Assembly: GCF_039535475.1 (NCBI RefSeq) | Contig: NZ_BAAAXG010000024.1 | Span: 1-64,000, forward strand | Direction: 5' to 3' | Origin: Streptomyces showdoensis | Lineage (GTDB): Bacteria > Actinomycetota > Actinomycetes > Streptomycetales > Streptomycetaceae | Length of the DNA: 64,000 nt | Shown: one piece after another, positions 10,195-18,699 of the stretch | Layout: each line of letters starts with the position of its first letter | How positions within the stretch are numbered: position 1 is the first letter of the stretch | Notes under the pieces: model-generated | The model's input: the letters and a program-made list of their open reading frames with translations, nothing else | Told to the model about the DNA's origin: nothing | Databases searched by the model: none | Made by a program: the position numbers and the translations under genes

Positions 10195-10236
10195 CTGGAG
10201 AGCTGGAGAGCTGGAGAGCTGGAGAGCTGGAGAGCG
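10195..10236. repeat. Octamer tandem repeat in the solute-binding protein leader
   Basis: The octamer GGAGAGCT is repeated about five times in tandem (CTCTCCAG on the coding strand), immediately before the Shine-Dalgarno site of the solute-binding protein gene. Such arrays change copy number by slippage and would shift the distance between promoter and ribosome site, so phase-variable expression is conceivable. Confidence 0.75.
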
Positions 10237-10269
10237 GGAGGCGGAGCGGCACACGACGACCGAACCTCG

Positions 10270-10470
10270 ACCTGACCAGTTGGCCTTACCAGTCGGTGCC
10301 GGGATGAAGGTGGCATGGACCAATGCCGCCGTCAACCCTCCGAGAAAAAAGCGCACTTGACCGCATCGCGCACGCCGGCAGTCGTCAACAGTCCGCCCCG
10401 GTCGTCGAATTCGATACCTGACCACCCAGCCAGTCACAGGCTGACCAGCTAGGATCAGCACCGAACCAGT
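10270..10470. promoter_or_regulatory. Divergent promoter region with candidate GntR operators
   Basis: The 320-base gap between the importer operon and the regulator contains ACCAGT half-sites at about 10276 and 10288 and an imperfect palindrome at 10440-10459 (GCTGACCAGCTAGGATCAGC). These resemble the ACTGGT-TA-ACCAGT pattern bound by DasR-type GntR regulators. The palindrome lies 46 bases before the regulator start, suited to autoregulation. Site assignment is inference from half-site similarity; no promoter hexamers are obvious. Confidence 0.45.
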
Positions 10471-10505
10471 GCCCGCCGCCGTCCGACGAGGAACGAGAGC
10501 CCTCC

Positions 10506-11348
10506 ATGGAGATCGACGCCGCCGCCTCCGGTGCGCTGCTCAAGCGGGAACGCGTCCGCGACGCGATCCTCGAACTCATCGAGGCGCGGCGCCCCGGTGA
10601 CGCCATCCCCTCCGAGCGCACCCTCTGCGCCGACCTGGGCGTCTCCCGCCCCACCCTCCGTGCCGCCGTCGACGAACTCGTCGTCGCCGGCCTGCTCGTC
10701 CGGGAGCACGGGCGCGGCATGTTCGTCGCCGCCGAGAAGATCAGCCAGGAACTCCTGCCGGACCAGCACGCCTTCACCCTGCCCCAGGCCTCGGGCGTCT
10801 GGACCAGCAGACTGCTGGAGCTGCGCACCCTCCCGGCCGGAGCCCGGGTGGGCCGCAAGCTCCGCGTGTCGCCGGCGGCGGAGATCCACTACGTTGCCCG
10901 GCTCCGCCTCGTCGACGGCGCACCCATCGCCATCGAGCACATCCACATCCCTGCGGCCCTCGCACCCGGCCTTACCAGTGACGAACTGGAGCAGGGCGAC
11001 CTGTACCAGCACCTGGCCGGACACGGCGTCCACGTCAGCGAAGCCGTCCAGTCCATCGAGCCCACCGTGCTCACCGCCGCCGAAGGCGACGTTCTCGGGG
11101 TCCCGGAACTCTCGCCCGCCCTGCTCTTCGAACGCCTGACCCGCGACACGGGCAACCGTCCGGTGGAGTACGTGCACTCCCTGTACCGGGGCGACCGCTA
11201 CCGCATCGTCTCCCGGCTCGCGCTCAGCCCCCAGCCCGCACCGCCGGCCCCGCGCGAAGGGCACCACCCCGGCATCCCGCCGAGCGACTTCACCATCGGC
11301 GACCCGGTCACCTTCTCCACGAGCGGGGTGGTCCAGAACACCCACTGA
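10506..11348 (+). CDS. GntR-family transcriptional regulator with UTRA ligand domain
   Basis: Repressor-type sugar regulator of 280 residues. An N-terminal winged helix (about 12-78) has the GntR signature IPSERTLCADLGVSRPTLRAA. The C-terminal UTRA domain (about 95-240) of the HutC/DasR subfamily normally binds phosphorylated sugars. The tail after about 245 is Pro-rich and unlike the family. Divergent from the importer operon, it most likely controls that operon and itself. It could be a DasR paralogue; I do not assign a symbol. Confidence 0.9.
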   Translation: MEIDAAASGALLKRERVRDAILELIEARRPGDAIPSERTLCADLGVSRPTLRAAVDELVVAGLLVREHGRGMFVAAEKISQELLPDQHAFTLPQASGVWTSRLLELRTLPAGARVGRKLRVSPAAEIHYVARLRLVDGAPIAIEHIHIPAALAPGLTSDELEQGDLYQHLAGHGVHVSEAVQSIEPTVLTAAEGDVLGVPELSPALLFERLTRDTGNRPVEYVHSLYRGDRYRIVSRLALSPQPAPPAPREGHHPGIPPSDFTIGDPVTFSTSGVVQNTH

Positions 11349-11384
11349 ACCCGAGGGGCGCTTCCACCGGATCCGCCCGGGTCG

Positions 11385-11450
11385 TGGGGACGGGGCCCGC
11401 GACGGGGACGGGGCCGGCGACGGGTACGGGGCCGGCGACGGGTCCGAGGT
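11385..11450. repeat. GC-rich imperfect tandem repeat
   Basis: Units of about 18 bases built from GGGGCCGGCGACGGGTAC are repeated about three times between the convergent ends of the GntR regulator and TetR genes. The array may help terminate transcription but forms no single clear hairpin. Confidence 0.6.
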
Positions 11451-11453
11451 CGG

Positions 11454-12155
11454 TCAGCGTCCGGCCTGGAGGCGGAGGCCCGCCAGAGTGAGGTCGAGGG
11501 CGGAGCGGAACTGGTCGACGTCGTCGTGACCGTCGAACTCGTCGACGATCTCGTGGACGAACGGAAACTCCTCCGGGGCGAGCTCGCGCCAGGTCCGGGC
11601 GAAGCGCCCGAGGAACGCGTCGCGGTCGACCGCGCCGTCGAGCACCTCCTGGGGCGGTTCCTGCCCCATGTCGACGGCGGATCCGACGACGACCCCGACG
11701 ACGGCGGAGACGGCGTGGAAGCGTTGGCGGGCGGTGAGGTCCAGGCGCAGGGTCTGCCGGCCGAGCAGGTCGTAGATCCGTAGTGAGTTGCTCTGCACGT
11801 CGGTGTTGCGCATGAAGTACGCCCCGAGCCAGGGTCGGTGGACGACCGCCTCGAAGAGGGTGACGGCCATCGCCCGCAGGTCGTCGATCGGGTCCTCGCT
11901 CGGCGGGAGCTTCTCGAGGTCGGCGAGGACGCCGCCCATGACGTGGTCCGTGGCGAGGTCCAGCAGTTCGTCCTTGTTCGCGACGTACCAGTAGATGCTG
12001 GCCACGCCCCCTCCCAGGCGCTGGGCCAGGGCCCGGAACGTCAGCGCCGGCGCTCCCGCCTCGTCGAGCAGGGCGACCGCCTCGCCGAGGACGGACTCCA
12101 TCGAGTGCGAAGCCCGTCGGCGACCCGCGCCGGGGCGGTTCTGCTGGCGTGCCAT
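11454..12155 (-). CDS. TetR-family transcriptional repressor
   Basis: About 233 residues from ATG at 12153-12155; a purine-rich site (GAGGGG) lies upstream, and a start 18 bases earlier is less likely. The N-terminal helix-turn-helix (about 18-65) has TFRALAQRLGGGVASIYWYVANKDEL, typical of TetR recognition helices; residues quoted here are consecutive only to show the motif core ASIYWYVANKDEL. The C-terminal ligand domain resembles the TetR_C group that accompanies drug exporters. It is divergent from an MFS exporter and shares a gap with two inverted repeats, so it very probably represses that exporter and itself, and is released by the exporter's substrate. Confidence 0.9.
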   Translation of the reverse strand: MARQQNRPGAGRRRASHSMESVLGEAVALLDEAGAPALTFRALAQRLGGGVASIYWYVANKDELLDLATDHVMGGVLADLEKLPPSEDPIDDLRAMAVTLFEAVVHRPWLGAYFMRNTDVQSNSLRIYDLLGRQTLRLDLTARQRFHAVSAVVGVVVGSAVDMGQEPPQEVLDGAVDRDAFLGRFARTWRELAPEEFPFVHEIVDEFDGHDDVDQFRSALDLTLAGLRLQAGR

Positions 12156-12185
12156 GACGTGTGCACCCCTCACCTTTGCTTCGGA

Positions 12186-12243
12186 TCGAACGTTGTTCTA
12201 TCGTAACGGATGGAACAGCGTTCGATACTCGAACCATGTTCGA
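12186..12243. promoter_or_regulatory. TetR operators between repressor and MFS gene
   Basis: Two inverted repeats share the half-site TCGAAC. The first is TCGAACGTTGTTC (12186-12198) paired with GAACAGCGTTCGA (12213-12225), with one mismatch. The second is a perfect TCGAAC-CAT-GTTCGA (12229-12243), placed just before the exporter's AAAGGAG ribosome site. Together they cover the whole divergent promoter, as expected for a TetR autoregulatory control region. Confidence 0.8.
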
Positions 12244-12261
12244 TCGAAAGGAGTGCGCGCC

Positions 12262-13761
12262 ATGACCACCGCCACGCTCACCACCCCGCCCCGTACGTAC
12301 CCGTCGCTGCGCGCGGCGTGGATCCCCCTGGCCGCGCTCTGCCTGGCCTTCTTCGTCGAGATGGTCGACAACACCCTGCTGTCGATCGCGCTGCCCACCA
12401 TCGGCCGCGACCTGGGCGCGGGCACGACTGCGCTCCAGTGGGTGACGGGGGCCTACTCGCTCACCTTCGGCGGGCTCCTGCTCACCGCCGGCTCCATCGC
12501 GGACCGCTTCGGACGTCGGCGCGTGCTCCTGATCGGCCTCGCCGCCTTCGGCACGCTGAGCCTGGGCGTGCTCCTCGTCCACTCCGCGGGCGGACTCATC
12601 GCCCTGCGTGCGGGACTCGGCATCGCCGCCGCCGCGATGGCGCCGATCACGAACTCCCTCGTCTTCCGGCTCTTCGACGACAAGGCGCTCCGCATGCGCG
12701 CCATGACCGTGATGATCGTCGTCGGCATGTCCGGATTCGTCCTCGGCCCCCTCCTCGGCGGCACGGCGCTGGCGCACGTGTCCTGGGAGTGGCTGCTGCT
12801 CGTCAACGCCCCCATCGCGGTGATCGCCTGCGCCGGTGTGCGGCTCGGCGTTCCGGCCGACCGCCCGGAGGACCTGACCGAGGACACCCTCGACGTGCCC
12901 GGCGCCGTCCTGAGCGTCGCCGCCATCGGCCTCGCCTGCTACTCGCTGACCAGCGGCGTCGAACAGGGCTGGCTCTCCACGATCACCCTGGCCTCGGTCG
13001 TCGGAGCCCTCGCCGCGGCGATCTGGTTCGTCCGGCACGAGCGCCGAACGGCCGCGCCCATGCTCGACCTGAGCCTCTTCTCGCGCGGTACGGTCCGCGG
13101 CGCCGCCCTCGCGCAGACCGGCACGTCCATCGCCATGGCGAGCGTGATGTTCGGCCTGATCCTGCACTTCCAGTACGCGTACGGGTGGAGCCCCGTCCGG
13201 GCCGGCCTCGCCAACCTGCCGATCATCGCGACGATGCTCCTGGCGACTCCGCTGTCCGAGTGGCTCGCCCGCCGCTTCGGCCACCGCGTCGCCTGCCTGG
13301 TGGGGGCGGGCTTCCTCGCGGGCTCGCTGGCCGGGCTCGCCTGGGGCGTCGAGCACGGGTACGCCGTCATCGCGGTGTGCATGGTCCTGATGACCATCGG
13401 CCTGCGCACCGTCATGACGATCTGCGCGGTCGCCCTCGTCGACGCCATGCCGAGCAACCGCACCTCCATCGGCACAGCCCTCAACGACACCGCCCAAGAG
13501 GTGGGCTCCAGCATCGGCACGGCCGTCATCGGCACCCTCATAGCCGTCCTGGTCACCACACAGCTCCCCGCGGATGCCTGGAGCGGCGACCTGATCGCGA
13601 CCTTCTTCCACGGCGAGCGCATCACCTACGCCCTGCTCGCCGTCGTGGTCGGCCTGATCGCGGCGGGCGGCGCGCTGGGCCTCACCGACTCCCACTCCGT
13701 GGAGGAGCACGCCATGCAGGAGACCGCCATGCAGGAGACCGCCATGCAGGAGACCGCCTGA
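12262..13761 (+). CDS. MFS drug exporter, DHA2 (14-helix) family
   Basis: Proton-driven multidrug or antibiotic efflux pump of 499 residues in the membrane. Start ATG at 12262 follows AAAGGAG; longer frames run back through the operator and are not real. Motif A is ADRFGRRRVLL near residue 80 and a motif C-like stretch is GFVLGPLLGG near 155. The C-terminus carries three identical 15-base repeats (GCCATGCAGGAGACC, 13711-13755) encoding AMQET three times, an unusual charged cytoplasmic tail. Expression is probably controlled by the divergent TetR. Confidence 0.92.
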   Translation: MTTATLTTPPRTYPSLRAAWIPLAALCLAFFVEMVDNTLLSIALPTIGRDLGAGTTALQWVTGAYSLTFGGLLLTAGSIADRFGRRRVLLIGLAAFGTLSLGVLLVHSAGGLIALRAGLGIAAAAMAPITNSLVFRLFDDKALRMRAMTVMIVVGMSGFVLGPLLGGTALAHVSWEWLLLVNAPIAVIACAGVRLGVPADRPEDLTEDTLDVPGAVLSVAAIGLACYSLTSGVEQGWLSTITLASVVGALAAAIWFVRHERRTAAPMLDLSLFSRGTVRGAALAQTGTSIAMASVMFGLILHFQYAYGWSPVRAGLANLPIIATMLLATPLSEWLARRFGHRVACLVGAGFLAGSLAGLAWGVEHGYAVIAVCMVLMTIGLRTVMTICAVALVDAMPSNRTSIGTALNDTAQEVGSSIGTAVIGTLIAVLVTTQLPADAWSGDLIATFFHGERITYALLAVVVGLIAAGGALGLTDSHSVEEHAMQETAMQETAMQETA

Positions 13762-13802
13762 GCCCCGCGACGTGCCTGCGCGCGCCGATCGGACACGAGG
13801 GG

Positions 13803-15254
13803 TCAGCGCCGGGCGGCACGGCGGCCCGCCACGACGTCGGCGAGCGCCGCGACGAGGGCGGCGCCGACGAAGGCGATGGAGACGAGGAGACCGTGGTCGA
13901 AGGCGGCGGCCCAGCCGTCCCCGAGGACGTGGTCGAAGAAGACCGATCCGACGGCGGCGATACCGATCGCCGAGCCGACGCGCTGACCGGTCTGGAGGGT
14001 GCCGCCCGCGCTGCCCGCGCGCTGCACCGGCACTTCGGAGAGCGTGAGGGTCTGGTTCGGGGAGATCACCAGCCCGCTGCCGAGCCCCGCCAGGAGCAGC
14101 GGGGCCAGCAGGGCCCAGCCCGCGCCGCGGCCGGGTACCAGGTGCACCGCGAGCGCCGCCCCGGCGAGCCCGACCGTGACCATGACGAGGCCGACGACCA
14201 CGAGCGGCCGGCCGAAGCGGTTCACGAGCCGGCCGCCGATCCCGGCCGCGAAGCCCGAGCCCAGGGCGAAGGGGGTGATGGCGAGCCCGGCCTGGAGCGG
14301 GGTGTAGTGCAGTCCGTTCTGCAGGTAGAGGGTGCTGACGAAGAAGATCGAGGTGAAGCCCGCGAAGTAGAGCAGGATCAGCAGCGAGCCGAGCCAGTAG
14401 GAGCGGAGGCGGAAGAGGCTCAGGTCGACGAGCGGCTCGGTGCCCGACCGCGCGCAGCGGCGCTCCCACCCCACGAAGGCCGCGAGCAGCAGGGCGGCGA
14501 CGGGTACGAGCAGGTACTTCGCGTTCCCCGGCCACTGCTGGGACTGGACGAAGGGCAGCAGCAGGGCGAGGACGCCCGCCCCCAGGAGCACCACGCCGAA
14601 CGGATCGAGGCTGCGCAGCCGCACCGGCTTGGCGTCGGGCGTGTCGGGCAGCAGTCGCCGGGCGAGGACCAGGCACACGATCCCGATCGGAAGGTTGACG
14701 TAGAAGACCCAGCGCCAGCCCTCCTCTGCCCCCGCACCCTGGATGAGCAGCCCGCCGAGGAGGGGACCGACGGCCGTGGAGATGCCGACGACGGTGCCGA
14801 ACATCCCGAAGGCCCGCCCCCGCTCGGCACCTCGGAACATCTGCTGGATCAGCGCGGAGATCTGCGGGGAGACCAGGCCGCCGGCCGCGCCCTGCAGCAG
14901 CCGCGACACGACCAGCCAGGTGCTCGACTGCGCGGCTCCGCAGGAGGCCGAGGCGAGGGTGAAGAGCGCGAGGCCGACCATGAACACGGTCCTGCGTCCG
15001 CGCGCGTCGCCGAGGCGTCCCGCCGGGATGAGGACGAGGCCGAAGGCGAGCGCGTACCCGGAGACCACCCACTGGAGGTCCGACTCGGGAGTGTCGAGCC
15101 CGGAGCGGATGGAGGGCAGCGCGACGTTCACGATCGATACGTCGAGCAGGGTCATGAAACCCGCCACGAGACAGACGCCGAGCGCCTTCCAGCGATCCGG
15201 GCCCGGCTCCTCGTCCTGCCGTCGCGGGGCCTTCGCCGCCTCTTGCCCGGTCAC
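13803..15254 (-). CDS. MFS drug exporter, DHA2/EmrB-QacA family
   Basis: A second 14-helix efflux transporter, 483 residues, convergent with the first. GTG at 15252-15254 is chosen because GAGGAGG lies four bases upstream; the frame stays open to 15650 but that extension looks noncoding. Helix 1 ends in FMTLLDVSIVNVALPSI, the DHA2 motif D1, and motif A is AGRLGDARGRRTVF near residue 80. No regulator adjoins its start. Substrate cannot be inferred. Confidence 0.9.
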   Translation of the reverse strand: MTGQEAAKAPRRQDEEPGPDRWKALGVCLVAGFMTLLDVSIVNVALPSIRSGLDTPESDLQWVVSGYALAFGLVLIPAGRLGDARGRRTVFMVGLALFTLASASCGAAQSSTWLVVSRLLQGAAGGLVSPQISALIQQMFRGAERGRAFGMFGTVVGISTAVGPLLGGLLIQGAGAEEGWRWVFYVNLPIGIVCLVLARRLLPDTPDAKPVRLRSLDPFGVVLLGAGVLALLLPFVQSQQWPGNAKYLLVPVAALLLAAFVGWERRCARSGTEPLVDLSLFRLRSYWLGSLLILLYFAGFTSIFFVSTLYLQNGLHYTPLQAGLAITPFALGSGFAAGIGGRLVNRFGRPLVVVGLVMVTVGLAGAALAVHLVPGRGAGWALLAPLLLAGLGSGLVISPNQTLTLSEVPVQRAGSAGGTLQTGQRVGSAIGIAAVGSVFFDHVLGDGWAAAFDHGLLVSIAFVGAALVAALADVVAGRRAARR

Positions 15255-15592
15255 GTGTCCTCCTCGATCTGTCGGATGCGGCGCGATGGACGACGTGCGC
15301 CACCGACCGCGCGCCTCCCGGCCTGCGAACACCGGGTACCCGGCGCACGCCTCCCCGATGCCTCCACGGCCCCGGGACCATCCGTTGACGTCGGCGAACA
15401 ACGCGATTCGCCCACAGCGGAGGGCGCACACCGTGGGCGTCACCGCCCGGCTTCCCACCGGCTTCCCCGGGGGCGCCTTCTCGACTGGGCGCCCACGCGG
15501 ATCAGCGCTCGCCCCGAGCGTCACCTGAGGGCCTCGGGATCCGAGGCCCTCAGGTGACGGGTGGTGACGGGTCCGGGTCCGCCGACCACGGC
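15255..15592. other. Intergenic region with strong terminator
   Basis: Upstream region of the second MFS gene (338 bases). I find no gene in it. Its right part carries the hairpin described at 15519-15559; the rest should hold the MFS promoter, but no convincing hexamers or operators were recognised. Confidence 0.6.
15519..15559 (-). terminator. Rho-independent-type terminator, 19-bp perfect stem
   Basis: A perfect 19-bp stem with a three-base loop (GAT) lies 34 bases after the stop of the DUF6479-like gene and would end its minus-strand operon. It has no U tract, which is normal for Streptomyces terminators. Confidence 0.8.
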
Positions 15593-15976
15593 TCAGTCGC
15601 CGTGCCCCGTTCCGCCGCTGCCGAAGGCGCCGCTGGAGATGCCGCGCCACTTGCGGCTCTCCTCGCTCTGCGGATCACGGTCCGCCTCGCCGGAGTTCGA
15701 CAGGTTGTACGGCATGAGACGGTGTTCCCCGTCCGTCAGCGGCACCTCGGAGGGCTTGCGGTACTCGGTCACCTCGCCGGGCGGCTGGTCCGTGGCGGGC
15801 CGGTGCGGCTGTGTCTCCGGTTCCGGCGGCGGAAGCTCGCGGTTCCTGACGCGGATGCCCAGCGCGAAGGCGCCGATCAGTACCGCGACCAGGACGAGCC
15901 CGCCGACCACCTGCGCCAGGCCGGACTGCCAGACCCCGGCCGCGAGGGTGGGTGCCACCTGTGCGTACGCGTACAT
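15593..15976 (-). CDS. DUF6479-like small membrane protein
   Basis: 127 residues: a short periplasmic N-terminus, one membrane helix (about 19-41, VVGGLVLVAVLIGAFALGI) and a polar cytoplasmic tail ending in Gly/Ser/His residues. This resembles the Streptomyces DUF6479 family of unknown function. ATG at 15974-15976 follows GAGGAGG. It lies 16 bases downstream of another one-helix protein, so the two are probably cotranscribed and end at the 15519 terminator. Confidence 0.7.
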   Translation of the reverse strand: MYAYAQVAPTLAAGVWQSGLAQVVGGLVLVAVLIGAFALGIRVRNRELPPPEPETQPHRPATDQPPGEVTEYRKPSEVPLTDGEHRLMPYNLSNSGEADRDPQSEESRKWRGISSGAFGSGGTGHGD

Positions 15977-15992
15977 GGACGCACCTCCTCTC

Positions 15993-16172
15993 TCAGAACC
16001 CCGCGATGCGGAAGGCGAAGAACAGGGCCACCAGGACGGCGCCGGCGCCGATGAGGGCGACCCACACCATGGGGTGGTCCCAGATGCCGCCGTCCGGCCG
16101 TTCCGGATGCGCGGACGACGTGGAGCCCTCGGCGGGTGGTGTCTCCTGGGGCGGTACGAGCCGGTCGGCCAT
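15993..16172 (-). CDS. Small single-helix membrane protein, 59 aa
   Basis: ATG at 16170-16172 with GGAGG six bases upstream. The product has a polar Pro/Ser/Thr/Glu N-terminal half and one C-terminal membrane helix (MVWVALIGAGAVLVALFFAF), ending at a TGA 16 bases before the DUF6479-like gene. It is in a different frame from the long open frame covering this area. Function is unknown; the pairing with another one-helix protein suggests they act together. Confidence 0.65.
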   Translation of the reverse strand: MADRLVPPQETPPAEGSTSSAHPERPDGGIWDHPMVWVALIGAGAVLVALFFAFRIAGF

Positions 16173-16299
16173 GACGCCTCCTGTGGGACGTGAGCAGCGG
16201 ATGCACTGCCTGTTCCTCCAATCTCCGTCCCCGCCCGCGGGCCGACCACTCGCATCGTTGATGCAGCGAAACCGTGCCCGGGCCGGGCGCGGCCTCCGG

Positions 16300-16917
16300 T
16301 CATGAAGGCCGGGTACGGCCGCCCGTCCGGCGCCCCGGAACCGGCCCGGCGGAGGGCGGCCTGGCGATCGCGGAGTCGATCAGGGAGCACACGGCGGCCA
16401 GTCGGCCCCGATGGAGGACGCCGTGCGGGTCGTCGGCCAGAAGGCGGGGGACTCCGCGGACGCAGGACACGACCGCGAGGAGACCGGTCCTCTCCCGGGG
16501 CGACAGGATCGGCGCGGCATCCGCGAGGTACCGGAGCAGGCCGTCGAGGACCTCTCGCGCATGGTCCTGACCGCACCCCCGGACGTCGCGGTCCGCACCG
16601 GTCGGGTCGAGCGTGGTCATCACCTCCTCGACCGCTTCGGCGAGCGGTCCCCGCACCCAGTCGCCGGGCGGCAGAGGCAGTCCGCGCATCCACGCCGCGG
16701 CGCGCCGGCCGGCGGCGGCGGCCCCCGCGAGGACCCGCTGCTCGTACTCGGCTTCCTCGGCGAGCACGGCGGCCTCTTCCGGATCGGGCGGCGGTTCGAG
16801 AAGCCCGCCGTGCTCGGCCGACGCGCGCGCGACGGGAACGAACCCGTCTTCCTCCGCGTCGGATGAACTCGCCGGCACGTCCGCTCGGGACGGTTCGGCC
16901 AGGTGATCGTTGGTCAT
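16300..16917 (-). CDS. Hypothetical protein, about 205 aa
   Basis: ATG at 16915-16917 is preferred over an earlier in-frame start. The N-terminal 60 residues are acidic and Pro-rich. The rest is helical with short hydrophobic segments (for example VLDGLLRYLADAAPIL and GLLAVVSCVRGVPRLL) but no clear membrane helix or motif. I do not recognise it. The opposite strand is also open here, but the minus-strand frame has the more protein-like composition. Confidence 0.45.
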   Translation of the reverse strand: MTNDHLAEPSRADVPASSSDAEEDGFVPVARASAEHGGLLEPPPDPEEAAVLAEEAEYEQRVLAGAAAAGRRAAAWMRGLPLPPGDWVRGPLAEAVEEVMTTLDPTGADRDVRGCGQDHAREVLDGLLRYLADAAPILSPRERTGLLAVVSCVRGVPRLLADDPHGVLHRGRLAAVCSLIDSAIARPPSAGPVPGRRTGGRTRPS

Positions 16918-17313
16918 GACGGGTGAACGAGCGGACCCCGGGCCGGTCGCGGGCGCGGCCCGGCCCAAGTCGCCGTCTCACCGCCGCAGAACTGCACGGG
17001 ACTGGCGCGGCAGGACGATGCGCCTCTCGATGCCGAGGTCGCCGAGTTCGCCGAGGCCGACGGGGCCCCCGAGGCCGACGGGGCCCCGAGGCCGACGCGC
17101 CACCGACGGCGCCGCCCACGGTGGCGCGTCGGCGGGGGTCGCACGATCGGGTGGGATGTGCGCCGTACCGGCCGTCGCGGGCCCGGCCGGCGGTCTCGCC
17201 GCAATAGGTTCGGTCGGTCGATGCAGACCATCCGTCAGCGCGTGGCGCCGTGACGTCGGCTCCGTGCCGTGCGGCGACGCCCGTTCCGCCCTCGAAGCCG
17301 CCTGTGAGGCCCC
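16918..17313. other. Gene-free gap with GACGGGGCCCCCGAGGCC-type repeats
   Basis: Contains about three imperfect copies of a CGAGGCCGACGGGGCCC unit at about 17038-17100. No gene is credible on either strand. The right end must contain the promoter of the DUF574 methyltransferase; a run reading GTGAGGCCCC lies just before its GTG. Confidence 0.5.
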
Positions 17314-18147
17314 GTGTACCGTGCGACGTCCGACGACTCCGCTCCCGCGTCCATCGATCCGACGAAGCCGAGCATCGCCAGGGTGTACGACGCGTTCCTC
17401 AACGGGACGGACAACTACGAGTCGGACCGTCAAGTGGTGCGAGGCGTCCTGAAGGCCGCTCCGGAAGCGCGTGACCTGGCCGTGGAGAACCGGAACTTCC
17501 TGATCCGGGCCTGCCGGTTCCTGGCCCGGCAGACCGGCGTGACACAGTACCTGGACTGCGGGTCCGGCCTGCCGACAGCGGAGAACGTGCACCAGGTCGT
17601 GCAGCGGATCGATCCCGGGTCACGCGTGGTCTACGTGGACAACGACCCGACGGTGCCGGCCCACGCGCGGGCGCTGCTGGAAGGGAACGAGAACGCGGTC
17701 TTCGTCGCCGAGGACATCTTCGAGCCGGAGCGACTCCTGGCCGACGACACCGTGCGGTCCACGCTCGACTGGAGCGAGCCGATCGCGCTGCTGCAGCTGG
17801 GCACGCTGCACCACTACAACGGCGAGGCGACCCGTACGCGCAAGGACATCATGCGCGCCTACGTCGACGCGCTGCCCTCCGGCTCGTACGTGGTGATCAG
17901 TCACTTCCTGGATCCGCAGGACGAGTACAGCGCGACCGCCCGCAAGATGGAGGAGCTGTTCCTGCACAGCATGATGGGCAGTGGCACCTTCTCCACCCGG
18001 GCCGAGCTCCAGGAACTCTTCGACGGCCTCGACATGCTCCCTCCGGGTCTGGTCCGCTGCGCCGACTGGTGGCCGGACGGGCCGCACCTCAGGGAGCTGA
18101 ACGCGGCCCAGCGCAGCATCGCCGGCGGCATCGGGCGCAAGCCGTAG
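17314..18147 (+). CDS. SAM-dependent methyltransferase, DUF574 (Methyltransf_19) family
   Basis: 277 residues, a full-length member of an actinobacterial family with a Rossmann methyltransferase fold and mostly unknown substrates. Seen: family N-terminus (SIARVYDAFLNGTDNYESDR), SAM-binding region YLDCGSGLPTAENVHQ at about 80-95, and acidic residue in VVYVDNDPTV after strand 2. GTG start. Many copies occur in Streptomyces genomes, often beside regulators. No operon partner is evident. Confidence 0.88.
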   Translation: MYRATSDDSAPASIDPTKPSIARVYDAFLNGTDNYESDRQVVRGVLKAAPEARDLAVENRNFLIRACRFLARQTGVTQYLDCGSGLPTAENVHQVVQRIDPGSRVVYVDNDPTVPAHARALLEGNENAVFVAEDIFEPERLLADDTVRSTLDWSEPIALLQLGTLHHYNGEATRTRKDIMRAYVDALPSGSYVVISHFLDPQDEYSATARKMEELFLHSMMGSGTFSTRAELQELFDGLDMLPPGLVRCADWWPDGPHLRELNAAQRSIAGGIGRKP

Positions 18148-18338
18148 GCTGCGGGGAACGAGCCGGCACCGCGGGCCGGCCGTCGGCGCGGGGCGCCGGT
18201 ACAGGGACTTCGGTCCGGGTGTGAAGTCGCTGTGAACGGATATGCGTACGAAGCCGGTCACCCGCACGGAGGGACCGGCGGACGCCAAGCCCGGCGGACA
18301 TCACGTCGGGCGCACGCCTACAGCAAAGGACGCACACC

Positions 18339-18605
18339 GTGGGCATCATCGCCTGGATTCTCATCGGCCTGATCGCGGGCGCCATCGCCAAGGCACTCAC
18401 GCCCGGCAGGGACCCGGGCGGCTGCCTCGTCACGATGCTCATCGGCATCGTCGGCGGTCTGCTCGGCGGCTGGCTCGGCAAGGTGATCTTCGGCGTCCAC
18501 TCGATCAACGGCTTCTTCCACCTGTCCACATGGATCGCCGCGATCGTCGGCTCGGTGATCGTGCTCCTGCTGTACCGCCTCTTCACCGGCCGGAGTTCGC
18601 ACTGA
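18339..18605 (+). CDS. GlsB/YeaQ/YmgE-family stress-response membrane protein
   Basis: 88-residue small membrane protein with three hydrophobic segments and the family pattern GLIAGAIAKALTPGRDPGG and LGGWLGKVIFG. This is the transglycosylase-associated (Transgly_assoc) family, which is induced by envelope and osmotic stress in several bacteria. Start is GTG at 18339. Length matches the family. It stands alone between a methyltransferase and a convergent STAS gene. Confidence 0.9.
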   Translation: MGIIAWILIGLIAGAIAKALTPGRDPGGCLVTMLIGIVGGLLGGWLGKVIFGVHSINGFFHLSTWIAAIVGSVIVLLLYRLFTGRSSH

Positions 18606-18699
18606 CCGGTGGTCGGGTGGTCGCCATGACGGCGGCCCGTCGCAGCAGACGGGAGTCCCCGGTCGGCACGATCGGGGACTTCCGTCGTGCCGGGGTCGC

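Noticed and set aside
11308..15429. 1373-codon minus-strand frame
   Set aside because: Composition of a shadow frame; the real minus-strand genes here (TetR, MFS) lie in other frames.
12210..15557. 1115-codon plus-strand frame across two MFS genes
   Set aside because: Arg/Pro/His-rich; it is the wrong frame of the first exporter and antisense to the second.
16302..16919. Plus-strand frame opposite the hypothetical gene at 16300
   Set aside because: Very Arg-rich; the minus-strand frame has more balanced composition. Retained only as an alternative.
17314..18147. Assignment of the DUF574 protein to a specific biosynthetic step
   Set aside because: The family is multi-copy and mostly uncharacterised; no neighbouring pathway genes support a substrate.
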